A stretch of 53,689 bases of DNA. Source: Oscillospiraceae bacterium. Lineage in GTDB: Bacteria > Bacillota > Clostridia > Oscillospirales > Oscillospiraceae. Shown here piece by piece: positions 40,902-49,864 of the stretch (the first letter of the stretch is position 1; each line of letters starts with the position of its first letter). The stretch lies in NCBI GenBank assembly GCA_021769865.1, contig JAETSB010000019.1:1-53689 (forward strand), given 5' to 3'. The translations under genes were made by a program, and so were the position numbers. The notes under the pieces were generated by a model. The model saw only the letters and a list, made by a program, of their open reading frames with translations, was not told where the DNA came from and ran no database searches.

Positions 40902-41987
40902 ATGACCAAACGGGAACGGCAGCTTTTGAACTGGATCGAGGAGAATCCCCTCATTTCCCAGAAAGAGCTGGCGGACAAGGCGGGAATCACCCGCTCCTCC
41001 GTCGCCGTGCATATCTCCAACCTGATGAAGAAAGGCTATATCACCGGCAAGGGCTACATCGTCCAGACCGCCCCCTATGTCACCGTCGTCGGAGGCGTGA
41101 ACGTGGACATCGGCGGCCGCCCGGCGGCGGCGCTGGTGGCCCGGGACTCCAACCCCGGCGCGGTCTCCTCCTCCCTGGGGGGCGTGGGCCGGAACATCGC
41201 CCACAACATGGCCCTGCTGGGCCTGGACGTGCGGCTGCTGACGGCCTTCGGGGACGACCTGAACGCCCAGAAGCTGGCCGCCAGCTGCGGCGAGCTGGGC
41301 ATCGACATCTCCCAGTCCCCCGTCATCCCCGGCGGGCGGACCTCCACCTACCTTTTTATCAACGATGAGCACGGGGACATGGCCCTGGCCGTCAGCGACA
41401 TGGAGATCTACGAACACCTGACCCCCCAGGCCCTGGCCCAGCGGCGGAAACTCCTGGACGGCAGCCAGGTGGTGGTGGTCGACACCAACATTCCGGCCGA
41501 GAGCATCGCCTGGCTGGCGGAGAACTGTCCCGCCCCTCTCTTCGCGGACCCGGTATCCACCGCCAAGGCCGTGAAGCTGAAACCTGTCCTGGGGAAGCTC
41601 CACACCTTAAAGCCCAACCGCCTGGAGGCGGAGCTCCTCTCCGGCGTGCCCATCACTGATGAGGCCAGTTTGAACAAAGCCGCCGACGCCCTGCTGGAGA
41701 CCGGCCTCCGCCGGGTGTTCATCTCCCTGGGGGGCGACGGGGTCTTCGCCGCGGACCACAATGGCCGGGTGCAGCTGCCCTGTCTCCCGGCGGAGCTGGT
41801 AAACGCCACCGGCTGCGGCGACGCCTTCATGGCCGCCATCGCCTGGGCCTATCTCCAGGGCACGGACCTGGCGGACACCGCCCGGGCGGGCCTGGCCGCC
41901 TCCTCCATCGCCATGGCCAGCCGGGAGACCATCAATCCCGCTATGAGCGAGGAGGCCCTGCGGGAGCGCCTGCGCCCCGCCCCCTGA
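40902..41987 (+). CDS. psuK: HTH-PfkB fusion kinase, pseudouridine kinase type
   Basis: 361 aa from the ATG at 40902 (GGAGGTGG). The N-terminal winged HTH (about 1-55: ERQLLNWIEENPLISQKELADKAG...SSVAVHISNLMKKGYI) precedes a PfkB/ribokinase fold: VVGGVNVDIGG, LGGVGRNIAHNMA, and the anion-hole/catalytic NATGCGDAFMA (catalytic Asp). The downstream psuG makes the substrate clear: pseudouridine to pseudouridine 5'-phosphate. The fused HTH suggests autoregulation. Confidence 0.9.
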   Translation: MTKRERQLLNWIEENPLISQKELADKAGITRSSVAVHISNLMKKGYITGKGYIVQTAPYVTVVGGVNVDIGGRPAAALVARDSNPGAVSSSLGGVGRNIAHNMALLGLDVRLLTAFGDDLNAQKLAASCGELGIDISQSPVIPGGRTSTYLFINDEHGDMALAVSDMEIYEHLTPQALAQRRKLLDGSQVVVVDTNIPAESIAWLAENCPAPLFADPVSTAKAVKLKPVLGKLHTLKPNRLEAELLSGVPITDEASLNKAADALLETGLRRVFISLGGDGVFAADHNGRVQLPCLPAELVNATGCGDAFMAAIAWAYLQGTDLADTARAGLAASSIAMASRETINPAMSEEALRERLRPAP

Positions 41988-42031
41988 CCCGTTCATCCAT
42001 CTCAATTCATATATTTTTGGAGGTCATCAGC

Positions 42032-42947
<916 letters not shown>

Positions 42948-42961
<14 letters not shown>

Positions 42962-42976
42962 GAGCTATGCTAGAAT
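42948..42976 (+). promoter_or_regulatory. promoter-like sequence at the psuG 3' end
   Basis: TTGCCA, 17-bp spacer, extended -10 TGC-TAGAAT. The terminator hairpin begins within it, so it could yield a leader for the DUF1294 gene starting inside the stem. Confidence 0.4.
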
Positions 42977-43006
42977 GGGACCGGCTGAAAGGCCGGCCCA
43001 TTTTTT
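42975..43006 (+). terminator. terminator of psuKG
   Basis: ATGGG(a)CCGGC-tgaaag-GCCGG(c)CCAT stem and six T. Confidence 0.8.
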
Positions 43007-43022
43007 GAAATGAGGTGTATAT

Positions 43023-43412
43023 ATGAAGACTGCCCTTCTCTCCGCCGCGTCCCGCGAAAAAGCCCTGTTTTTGCCGGAGGAGCACAACGATTTCGTCTGG
43101 GTTGTCATTGGCTCCCCCTGGGGGCTTCTGGCCTGCTGGCTGGTGTTCATCAATGTCCTCACCTTCCTGATCTTCGGCCTGGACAAGTGGAAGGCCAGGC
43201 GGAAGGAGAAGAACGAGAAGGTTCGCCGCGTCCCGGAGAAGAATCTGCTTCTCATGGCGGCCGTCGGGGGCAGCGTGGGCGCCCTCCTGGGGATGAAGGT
43301 CTTTCACCATAAGACCCTCCATAGAGCATTCAAACTCGGCGTGCCGCTGATCCTGGCCTTGCAGATCGTCATTCCCTTCGGCCTGTGGCTCTACTTCACC
43401 GTCATCCGCTGA
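43023..43412 (+). CDS. DUF1294 family membrane protein
   Basis: 129 aa with three hydrophobic helices (about 35-55, 75-92, 105-127). The family motif FGLDKWKARRK and the later RVPEKNLLLMAAVGGSVGALLGMKVFHHKT are diagnostic of DUF1294 (YsdA-like). Function unknown. ATG preceded by TGAGGTG. It stands between two terminators. Confidence 0.88.
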   Translation: MKTALLSAASREKALFLPEEHNDFVWVVIGSPWGLLACWLVFINVLTFLIFGLDKWKARRKEKNEKVRRVPEKNLLLMAAVGGSVGALLGMKVFHHKTLHRAFKLGVPLILALQIVIPFGLWLYFTVIR

Positions 43413-43461
43413 CCCTGCGCTCTCCTCGAACATTGCGGAAGAGGATGGATAACGTTTGCGT

Positions 43462-43489
43462 GCGGACAGCTCTGCCGTCCGCCTTTTCT
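43462..43489 (+). terminator. terminator of the DUF1294 gene
   Basis: GCGGACAGC-tct-GCCGTCCGC then CTTTTCTC; nearly the same stem as at 20238 and 22677. Confidence 0.7.
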
Positions 43490-43564
43490 CTCTGTCAAAA
43501 CGTCAAAAACCAGAGTTTCTATTTGTCAAACCCGCTGAAATGCCAGTTTTCAAAACAGAAAACG

Positions 43565-43593
43565 TTGACAATGCTGCCTGGGCTGTTTATAAT
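43565..43593 (+). promoter_or_regulatory. consensus sigma-A promoter of the mgtC operon
   Basis: TTGACA, 17-bp spacer, TATAAT: perfect consensus. An AT-rich stretch with several GTCAAA words lies upstream (43490-43560). Confidence 0.85.
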
Positions 43594-43736
43594 AAATTTC
43601 AACTTGGCGGACCAAGGTGCCGCCGTATGGCAAACGTTTTCAGTGGCTTTTGAACAGGTGACGGAAGAAGCGGCTCCGCCGCTCCTTCCCTTTTCTTTAC
43701 GCCCGGAGAGCCTTATTTCGGAGGGGAGCGAGTCCA
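43594..43736 (+). promoter_or_regulatory. attenuator-like leader of the mgtC operon
   Basis: The 143-nt leader holds an 8-codon frame (43627-43653, MANVFSGF, with AAGGTG seven bases before), GGCGG (43606-43610), GCCGCC (43619-43624) and a terminator stem GGAAG-a-AGCGGC / GCCGCT-c-CTTCC (43663-43689) plus CTTTTCTTT. GCCGC can pair either with GGCGG or with the terminator left arm AGCGGC, which gives mutually exclusive folds. It does not look like the known M-box by eye. Confidence 0.6.
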
Positions 43737-44462
43737 GTGCTGCACCAATTGGATTATCTGCGGGAGATCAACACGGCCTCCGTGCTGCTGCGGCTGACCC
43801 TGGCCATGTTCTGCGGCGGCATGATCGGCCTGGAGCGGGCCAGGAAGCACCGCCCGGCGGGCTTCCGGACCTACATGCTGGTGTGCATGGCGGCGGCGCT
43901 GACCATGCTGCTGAGCCAGTACGAGTCCTACATGCTGAACCACGTCTGGGCGGAGCGGGCCGCAGAGATCGGCATCCGCACCGACGTCAGCCGCTTCGGC
44001 GCCCAGGTCATCAACGGCATCGGCTTCCTGGGTGCGGGCACCATCCTGGTGACGGGCCAGCAGAAGGTGAAGGGCCTGACCACGGCGGCGGGCCTCTGGG
44101 CCTCCGCCTGCATGGGCCTGGCGGTGGGCGCGGGGTTCTACGAGTGCGTGGGCCTGGCCTTCCTGCTGATTTTCCTGGTGGTCCACCTGCTGCCCGCGGT
44201 GGAGCTGTACATCGTGGAAAACGCCAAAAACATGAACATCTACGTGGAGTTCCAGTCCCTGGACGACGTGGCGGAGATCATCAACCGCATCAAGGCCAAG
44301 GACGTGACCATCTACGAGGTGGAGGTAGACCACGGCAAGCAGACGCCCTCCCAGCATCCCAACGCCATCTTCTCCCTGCGGATGAACCGGCCGGGCACCC
44401 ACGCCAAGATCCTGGCCTCCATCTCGGAGCTGGAGGACGTGTATGTGGTCCATGATATCTGA
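43737..44462 (+). CDS. MgtC/SapB family membrane protein 1
   Basis: 241 aa. GTG start at 43737 with GGAGGGGAGCG before it. Four to five N-terminal helices carry the MgtC core: CGGMIGLERARKHRPAGFRTYMLV, AQVINGIGFLGAGTI and KGLTTAAGLWASA. A C-terminal ACT-like cytoplasmic domain (about 155-241) follows. MgtC proteins are tied to growth in low magnesium and inhibit the F-ATPase in Salmonella; here the role is inferred. It has an attenuator-like leader and a paralogue 21 bp downstream. Confidence 0.9.
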   Translation: MLHQLDYLREINTASVLLRLTLAMFCGGMIGLERARKHRPAGFRTYMLVCMAAALTMLLSQYESYMLNHVWAERAAEIGIRTDVSRFGAQVINGIGFLGAGTILVTGQQKVKGLTTAAGLWASACMGLAVGAGFYECVGLAFLLIFLVVHLLPAVELYIVENAKNMNIYVEFQSLDDVAEIINRIKAKDVTIYEVEVDHGKQTPSQHPNAIFSLRMNRPGTHAKILASISELEDVYVVHDI

Positions 44463-44483
44463 GCGGACAGGAGGAGAAACGGC

Positions 44484-45176
44484 ATGTTGACTCTCTTTGA
44501 CGGCCTGCGGGACGTGACCATCGCGTCCGTGGCCCTGCGGATGACCCTGGCGGTGGTTTGCGGCGGCGTTATCGGCATTGAGCGGGAGTACAAGCGCCGC
44601 CCGGCGGGCTTCCGCACCCATATTCTGATCTGCCTGGGGGCGGCCATGACCACGCTGACCAGCCAGTACCTCTACCTGGTTCTGGGCCAGTACACCGACA
44701 TGGCCCGCCTGGGGGCCCAGGTGGTGGCGGGCATCGGCTTCATCGGCGCGGGTACCATCATCGTCACCCGCCGCCAGAGGGTGAAGGGCCTGACCACGGC
44801 GGCGGGCCTCTGGGCGGCGGCCATCATCGGACTGGCCCTGGGCGGCGGCTTCTATGAGGGCGGCCTCTTCGCCACGGCCCTGATCATGGTGGCGGAGCTG
44901 TTTTTCTCCCGGGTGGAGTACCGGATGCTGAAAAACGCCCCGGAGGTCAACCTCTACGTGGAGTACGGCGACAACCGGACCATGGACGTGCTGCTCCAGG
45001 AGTTCCGGGAGCACGGGCTGAAGATCCTCAACATGGGCATCATCCACTCCAAGTCCAACGAGGAACACAACGCCTGCGCCATCTTCACCCTCCGGCTCCA
45101 CAAGGGCCTGGATGTGGACCAGCTCCAGCAGGGAATCCGCGCCACCGCCGGCGTGGTCTCCGTGCGGGAGCTGTAA
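44484..45176 (+). CDS. MgtC/SapB family membrane protein 2
   Basis: 230 aa, paralogue of the preceding protein with the same blocks (CGGVIGIEREYKRRPAGFRTH, AQVVAGIGFIGAGTI, KGLTTAAGLWAAA) and an ACT-like tail (VNLYVEYGDNRTMDVLLQEFREHG). ATG follows GGAGGAG. The first protein has an extra loop near residues 75-90 that this one lacks. The tandem pair could form hetero-oligomers. A strong terminator follows. Confidence 0.9.
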   Translation: MLTLFDGLRDVTIASVALRMTLAVVCGGVIGIEREYKRRPAGFRTHILICLGAAMTTLTSQYLYLVLGQYTDMARLGAQVVAGIGFIGAGTIIVTRRQRVKGLTTAAGLWAAAIIGLALGGGFYEGGLFATALIMVAELFFSRVEYRMLKNAPEVNLYVEYGDNRTMDVLLQEFREHGLKILNMGIIHSKSNEEHNACAIFTLRLHKGLDVDQLQQGIRATAGVVSVREL

Positions 45177-45221
45177 GGCGGCCTGTGTTTTGAAGGCTGC
45201 CGGAAGGGAAGATCACTGTGG

Positions 45222-45252
45222 AAGGAACCCCCTCGGGGGTTCCTTTCTTTTT
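45222..45252 (+). terminator. terminator of the mgtC operon
   Basis: AGGAACCCCC-tc-GGGGGTTCCT stem and TTCTTTTT. Confidence 0.9.
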
Positions 45253-45324
45253 GGAGAAGCCGCTAACGTACGCCGTTGGCGAATATTCGTCTTTGGTAAG
45301 CGGACATTTTGTGAAAAAGTACGA

Positions 45325-45360
45325 TTGACAGCCGGGAGGGCCCTGTGGTAAGGTGTTACC
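45325..45360 (+). promoter_or_regulatory. promoter and palindrome before the symporter gene
   Basis: TTGACA (45325-45330), 18-bp spacer, TAAGGT. The -10 lies inside GGTAA-ggtg-TTACC (45347-45360), a perfect 5-bp inverted repeat and likely operator. Confidence 0.6.
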
Positions 45361-45395
45361 ATTGTCACTGGCGTCTCACATTTAGGAGGGAAATT

Positions 45396-46808
45396 ATGGA
45401 GATTCTGAACGGCATTTTGAGCTTTCTATCCGGCCCGCTGAACGACTTCGCGTGGATGTACACCTTCCTGCCCTGCGCCATCGCGGGCGGACTGTTCCTC
45501 ACCATCCGCAACGGCGGGGTCCAGTTCGTGCACTTCGGCCACGCCATGAAGAACACGGTGGGCAAGATGTTCCAGAAGCAGGAGGCCGGCCACGGCGCGG
45601 TGACGCCCATGCAGGCGGTGACCACCGCCCTGTCCGCCACCGTGGGCACGGGCAACATCGTGGGCACCACCCAGGCCATCGCCATGGGCGGCTACGGCGC
45701 CATCTTCTGGCTGTGGCTGGCGGCCCTGGTGGGCATGGTGACCAAGTACTCCGAGATCGTCCTGGCCATCAAGTACCGGGAGCGGGACGCCAAGGGCGAC
45801 TGGGTGGGCGGCCCCATGTACTACATCGCCAAGGGCCTGGGCAACAGCTGGAAGTGGCTGGCGGGCCTCTTCGCCATCTTCGCCATCCTGGCCTCCTTCG
45901 GCATCGGCAACATGTCCCAGGTGAACAGCATCACCGGTTCCGTCATCGGCGCCTTCGCCGCTTTTACCACCGTCTCCGCCGGGGTGGAGAGCGCCCTCAA
46001 GTGGCTGATGGGCATCGTCCTGGCCCTGCTGGTGGCGGTCATCCTCCTGGGCGGCATCAAGCGCATCGGCGCCGTCACGGAGAGGCTGATCCCCTTCATG
46101 AGCGTCTTCTATATTCTTTTCGCCCTGGTGGTCATCGGCGCCCACATCGGTAACGTCCCCGACGCCTTCGTAAAGATTTTCTCCACCGCCTTCACACCCC
46201 AGGCTCTCGGCGGCGCGGCCAGCGGCATCGTGCTGAAGCAGACCATCATCTGGGGCCTGCGGCGCAGCGCCTTCTCCAATGAGGCGGGCCTGGGCTCCGC
46301 GGCCATCGCCCACGCGGCGGCGGACACCAAGGGCCCCGTGAACCAGGGCCTGTACGGCATCTTCGAGGTGTTTGTGGACACCATCGTCATCTGCTCCCTG
46401 ACGGCGCTGACCATCATCTGCAGCGGGGTGGACATCGCCTTCGGCACCCGCCCCGGCAGCGAGGTCATTACCGCCGCCCTGGCCACGGTCTTCGGCGGCA
46501 AGTTCGCGGCGCTGTTCGTGGCCATCGCCCTGGCGCTGTTCGCCTTCTCCACGGTGCTGGGCTGGTCCCTGTACGGCACCCGCTGCGTGCAGTACCTCTT
46601 CGGCCACAAGGCCGTCCGGGTCTTCCAGGTGATCTTCATCGCCGTGGTGGTGGTGGGCTGCGTGTCCCCCCTCAGCTTTGTGTGGGATGTGGCGGATACC
46701 TTCAACGGCCTCATGGCGATTCCGAACTTCATCGGCCTGTTCGCCCTGTCCGGCGTGGTGGCCGCGGAGACCAAGAAGTACTTTGGGAACAAAGACAATT
46801 TGGCGTAA
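45396..46808 (+). CDS. alanine/glycine:cation symporter (AgcS family)
   Basis: 470 aa from the ATG at 45396 (AGGAGGG). About eleven membrane helices. Family signature blocks ALSATVGTGNIVGTTQAI near residue 80, WVGGPMYYIAKGL, and RRSAFSNEAGLGSAAIAHAAA near 300, which line the sodium and amino acid sites. It imports alanine or glycine with sodium. A palindrome over the promoter suggests repression, perhaps by substrate. Repeat element B starts three bases after the stop. Confidence 0.95.
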   Translation: MEILNGILSFLSGPLNDFAWMYTFLPCAIAGGLFLTIRNGGVQFVHFGHAMKNTVGKMFQKQEAGHGAVTPMQAVTTALSATVGTGNIVGTTQAIAMGGYGAIFWLWLAALVGMVTKYSEIVLAIKYRERDAKGDWVGGPMYYIAKGLGNSWKWLAGLFAIFAILASFGIGNMSQVNSITGSVIGAFAAFTTVSAGVESALKWLMGIVLALLVAVILLGGIKRIGAVTERLIPFMSVFYILFALVVIGAHIGNVPDAFVKIFSTAFTPQALGGAASGIVLKQTIIWGLRRSAFSNEAGLGSAAIAHAAADTKGPVNQGLYGIFEVFVDTIVICSLTALTIICSGVDIAFGTRPGSEVITAALATVFGGKFAALFVAIALALFAFSTVLGWSLYGTRCVQYLFGHKAVRVFQVIFIAVVVVGCVSPLSFVWDVADTFNGLMAIPNFIGLFALSGVVAAETKKYFGNKDNLA

Positions 46809-46810
46809 GC

Positions 46811-47072
46811 ACGCCAGGGCGGATTTCAGCTAGGATGCCAGCTGGTTCATTGCACCCCCCATTCTCTCTTTTTCTTTCAAAAGAAAAAGAGAAAACGGGC
46901 CGTGCACGGTCCAAAAGAGTAAAAGAAATATGTCCCCGCGGGGGGACGAAAGACGAGGGCCTGCCGAGCAACATCGGTAGCGCATTCTCTCTTTTCGCAA
47001 AAGAGAGAATGGGGGGTGCAAATGGACCAGCTAGCATCTAGCTGCAATCCTCCCCGCCCGAAGGGTGAGTAA
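46811..47072. repeat. MITE-like repeat element, copy B (gene-free)
   Basis: About 262 bp between convergent genes. Left end: CAGCTAGGATGCCAGCTG, TTCATTGCACCCCCCATT, TTCTCTTTTTC/GAAAAAGAGAAAA hairpin, CCGTGCACGG, then the GTCCCC/GGGGAC hairpin and a block ending ACATCGGTAG. Right end: shorter ATTCTCTCTTTTcgcAAAAGAGAGAAT hairpin, GGGGGGTGCAAATGGACC, CTAGCATCTAG and the outer CCCCGCCCGAAGGGTGAGT. 46861-46980 matches copy A with one mismatch. Its right arm encodes the last residues of the adjacent minus-strand protein. Confidence 0.8.
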
Positions 47073-47733
47073 GCCCCCCCTCCCCGTAGGGGAGGACAAA
47101 CACCGGCACCCCCTCCGCCGCCGGGGCGATGGCGTACATAGGCCAGAAATAGGTCAGCCCCTCCTCCGTCAGGTAAAAATTCTGCGGGTTGAACCGCCGC
47201 CGGAGCTCCCGCCGCCAGTCCTCCCGCCAGCGGCCCGCCCCGGCCCGCTCCCGCCGCCGGGCTTCCTCCTCCGCGTGGGCCAGGAGTCGCTTTTTCCAGG
47301 CCGTCCCCGCGGGGAAGAAGTCCTTTAAGGGCACCGGATAGCCCTCCGCCAGGTCCCAGGTGTCCCCCCGCCGGGTCACCAGAGCCGGGCCGGGGCCCAG
47401 GGACTCCCGGACCTGGGTCCACACGCTCCACAGGCCCCCCTGATTGTAGGTGACGTGGTAGCTGAGCTCCGCCCGGAAGGACGGCAGGGGCCGGCTGGCC
47501 TCCAGGGCCGTCCGGTACTCCGCCGCCGCCTGGGGCAGCAGGCACCGCTCGCAGTAGCGGAGGAAGGAGCGACACTGCAATTGGTAAAAGCGCTTGATCC
47601 GCCGGGCCGTCCGGTCTTTTCCCACGGGTTCCGGCACCTGGACCGCCGCCGACAGCGCCGGCACGCCCTCCACCGTCCACTCCCGCTCCGCCGCGAAGGG
47701 CACCGTCTCCAGAGCCTCCAGACGCTCTCCCAC
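47038..47733 (-). CDS. DUF3298-like (RsiV/PdaC-type) domain protein
   Basis: 231 aa from the GTG at 47733 (GAGAGGAGC eight bases before); the frame stays open further upstream. No signal peptide in this form. The pattern SFRAELSYHVTYNQGGLWSVW, DLAEGYPVPLKDFF, then FNPQNFYLTEEGLTYFWPMYAIAPAAEGVPVFVLPY is that of DUF3298 domains found in anti-sigma RsiV and deacetylase PdaC. The last 12 or so residues (LTHPSGGEDCS) lie in the repeat element arm, so the native C-terminus seems replaced. Function unknown. Confidence 0.75.
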   Translation of the reverse strand: MGERLEALETVPFAAEREWTVEGVPALSAAVQVPEPVGKDRTARRIKRFYQLQCRSFLRYCERCLLPQAAAEYRTALEASRPLPSFRAELSYHVTYNQGGLWSVWTQVRESLGPGPALVTRRGDTWDLAEGYPVPLKDFFPAGTAWKKRLLAHAEEEARRRERAGAGRWREDWRRELRRRFNPQNFYLTEEGLTYFWPMYAIAPAAEGVPVFVLPYGEGGLTHPSGGEDCS

Positions 47734-47825
47734 AGCCACCGCTCCTCTCTCCGTATTTCTCCAGCCTATGCGCCGGAGGGGAGGTCGGTGACGGCGCTTT
47801 TTCAAAATTTTCCTTCAAAGCCCTC

Positions 47826-47854
47826 TTTACTTTCACGCTCTGAAAGGTTAAAAT
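47826..47854 (+). promoter_or_regulatory. promoter of yerC operon
   Basis: TTTACT, 17-bp spacer, TAAAAT. Confidence 0.5.
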
Positions 47855-47887
47855 AGAATATTGAAAACAACGACAGGAGGTCTCAGC

Positions 47888-48181
47888 GTGAAGATCGGCA
47901 AGAAAGAAAAAAGCGGCCAGCTCTACAAGGCCATTCTGCAGCTCCGGGACGAGGAGGAGTGCTACCAGTTTTTCCAGGACCTGTGCACCGTGGCGGAGCT
48001 TCGGAGCATGGAGCAGCGCTTCGAGGTGGCCTCCCTGCTGGACGACGGCATGATCTACAACGAGATTTTAGAGCGCACCGGCGCGTCCAGCGCCACCATC
48101 AGCCGGGTGAACCGCTCGCTGAACTACGGCACCGGGGCCTATGCCCAGCTCTTCGCCCGGATGAAGGACAAGCAGTCGTGA
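47888..48181 (+). CDS. yerC: YerC/YecD family TrpR-related protein
   Basis: 97 aa from the GTG at 47888 (AGGAGG). TrpR-like helical fold: YKAILQLRDEEECYQFFQDLCT, AELRSMEQRFEVASLLDDGMIYNEI, then the HTH RTGASSATISRVNRSLNYGTGAY. The family is named YerC and lacks a proven tryptophan ligand. The stop overlaps the next gene's GTG (GTGA), so the two are translationally coupled. Confidence 0.93.
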   Translation: MKIGKKEKSGQLYKAILQLRDEEECYQFFQDLCTVAELRSMEQRFEVASLLDDGMIYNEILERTGASSATISRVNRSLNYGTGAYAQLFARMKDKQS

Positions 48182-48915
48182 ACGTCTACGGCGCCCTGGC
48201 CGCCAGCTACGACGGGCTCATGGCCGACGGGGCCTACCGCCGCCGGGCGGCCTTTTTGGAGCGCCGTCTGAAAAAAAGCCCCATCCCCGTGGAGACGGTG
48301 CTGGACCTTGGGTGCGGCACGGGGACCATCGCCTGCCTGCTGGCGGAGAGGGGCTATGAGGTCATTGCCGCGGACGGGTCCGGGGAGATGCTGACCCAGG
48401 CGGCGGCGAAGGCGGAGGACCTGGACCGCCCGCCCCTGTTCCTCCAGCAGGCCATGCCCAGGCTCCGCCTGGCCCGGCCGGTGGACACGGTGGTCTCCAC
48501 CCTGGACTCCCTGAACTACCTGACGGCGGAACGGGACCTGCGGGAGACCTTCCGCCGGGTCCGCCGCTGGCTGAAGCCGGGGGGACTGTTCCTCTTCGAC
48601 GTGAACACGCCTTACAAGCTCCGGCGGATGGACGGGCAGCTTTACATGGACGAGACGGAGGAAGCCGTCTGCGTCTGGCGGACCTTCTTTTCGGAGAAAA
48701 AGCGGGTCTGCACCTATCAGGTGGACCTGTTCCACCTCCGCCCCGACGGGGCCTGGGACCGTTCCTTTGAGGAGCACCGGGAGCGGGCCTGGAGCGAGGA
48801 GGAGCTGCGGAACTGCCTCAGCGAGGCGGGCTTTTCCTCTGTGCGGCTGACGGGGGACCTGACGGACAAGCCCCCCAGGCCCGACGAGGACCGCTGGCAA
48901 TTCGAAGCGAGGTAA
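48178..48915 (+). CDS. class I SAM-dependent methyltransferase
   Basis: 245 aa, GTG start overlapping yerC stop. N-terminal VYGALAASYDGLM is typical of this methyltransferase group; motif I VLDLGCGTGTIA, the acidic AADGSGEML, and STLDSLNYL plus LKPGGLFLFDVNTPYKL follow. Substrate unknown; related small-molecule methyltransferases often sit near hslO or rsfS genes. It is followed 10 bp later by hslO. Confidence 0.88.
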   Translation: MNVYGALAASYDGLMADGAYRRRAAFLERRLKKSPIPVETVLDLGCGTGTIACLLAERGYEVIAADGSGEMLTQAAAKAEDLDRPPLFLQQAMPRLRLARPVDTVVSTLDSLNYLTAERDLRETFRRVRRWLKPGGLFLFDVNTPYKLRRMDGQLYMDETEEAVCVWRTFFSEKKRVCTYQVDLFHLRPDGAWDRSFEEHRERAWSEEELRNCLSEAGFSSVRLTGDLTDKPPRPDEDRWQFEAR

Positions 48916-48925
48916 AGGAGAACCT

Positions 48926-49804
48926 ATGAGCGACCAACTGATCCGGGCCATCTCTCAGGATGGCCTGATAAAAGTCTCCGCCGTGTCCACCCGGGACCTG
49001 ACGGAGCGGGCCCGGCAGATCCACAAGACCCTGCCGGTGGCCACGGCGGCCCTGGGCCGCCTCCTGGCGGCGGCCTCCATGATGGGCAACGCCCTCAAGG
49101 AGGAAGCCGCCAGCATCACCCTGCAAATCAAGGGCGGCGGCCCCCTGGGCGCCCTGCTGGCGGTGTCCGACCACGAGGGCAACGTCCGGGGCACGGTGGA
49201 GCACCCTGACGTGGACCTCCCCCTCCGGGAGGACGGGAAGCTGGACGTGGGAGGGGCCGTTGGAAACCAGGGCACCCTGACGGTGGTCCGGGACCTTCGG
49301 ATGAAGGAGCCCTATGTGGGCAGCGTGGGCCTCCTCTGGGGGGAGATCGCCGAGGACATCGCCCTCTACTTCGTGGAGAGCGAGCAGATCCCCACGGCCT
49401 GCGGCCTGGGGGTGCTGGTGGACCGGGACCAGAGCGTCCTCTCCGCGGGGGGGTATCTTGTCCAGCTCCTCCCCGGCGCGGGGGACGAGACGGCGGAGGC
49501 CCTGGAGGCGTCCCTCCGGGCGGCGGGGCCGGTGACGGAGCTCTTGAAGGCCGACCCGGACCCGGAGGCGCTGCTGAAAGCCGCCCTGCCGGGGCTGGAG
49601 CTGGAGATATTGGAGAAACGGCCCATCGAGTACCGCTGCGACTGCAGCCGGGAGCGGATGGAACGGGCCCTCATCAGCCTGGGCCGGGAGGAGCTGCGGG
49701 CCATGATCGACGAGCAGGGCGGCGCGGAACTGACCTGTCGCTTCTGCGACAACGTGCAGAGGTTCTCCAAAGAGGACCTGGAGGCCCTGCTGGCCTCCTG
49801 CTGA
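48926..49804 (+). CDS. hslO: redox-regulated chaperone Hsp33
   Basis: 292 aa. N-terminal Hsp33 fold (IRAISQDGLIKVSAVSTRDL, LLAAASMMGNALK, GNVRGTVEHP) and the C-terminal zinc switch with CDC (about 237-239) and CRFC (about 270-273). On oxidation the four Cys release zinc, form disulfides and open the chaperone. ATG at 48926 with AAAGGAGA upstream. Last gene of the yerC operon. Confidence 0.97.
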   Translation: MSDQLIRAISQDGLIKVSAVSTRDLTERARQIHKTLPVATAALGRLLAAASMMGNALKEEAASITLQIKGGGPLGALLAVSDHEGNVRGTVEHPDVDLPLREDGKLDVGGAVGNQGTLTVVRDLRMKEPYVGSVGLLWGEIAEDIALYFVESEQIPTACGLGVLVDRDQSVLSAGGYLVQLLPGAGDETAEALEASLRAAGPVTELLKADPDPEALLKAALPGLELEILEKRPIEYRCDCSRERMERALISLGREELRAMIDEQGGAELTCRFCDNVQRFSKEDLEALLASC

Positions 49805-49835
49805 AAGAAAACGGCTGGATTTTGGAAAAACCCCA

Positions 49836-49864
49836 TTGACAAGCCCAAATTCTGCTGATATACT
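49836..49864 (+). promoter_or_regulatory. sigma-A promoter of rplU-prp-rpmA
   Basis: TTGACA, 17-bp spacer, TATACT. Confidence 0.85.

Noticed and set aside
43594..43736. M-box or cyclic-di-GMP riboswitch in the mgtC leader
   Set aside because: Some words (GGCAAAC, GTGACG) recall the c-di-GMP aptamer, but the required second helix and receptor are missing and the M-box core was not found; kept as an unassigned attenuator.
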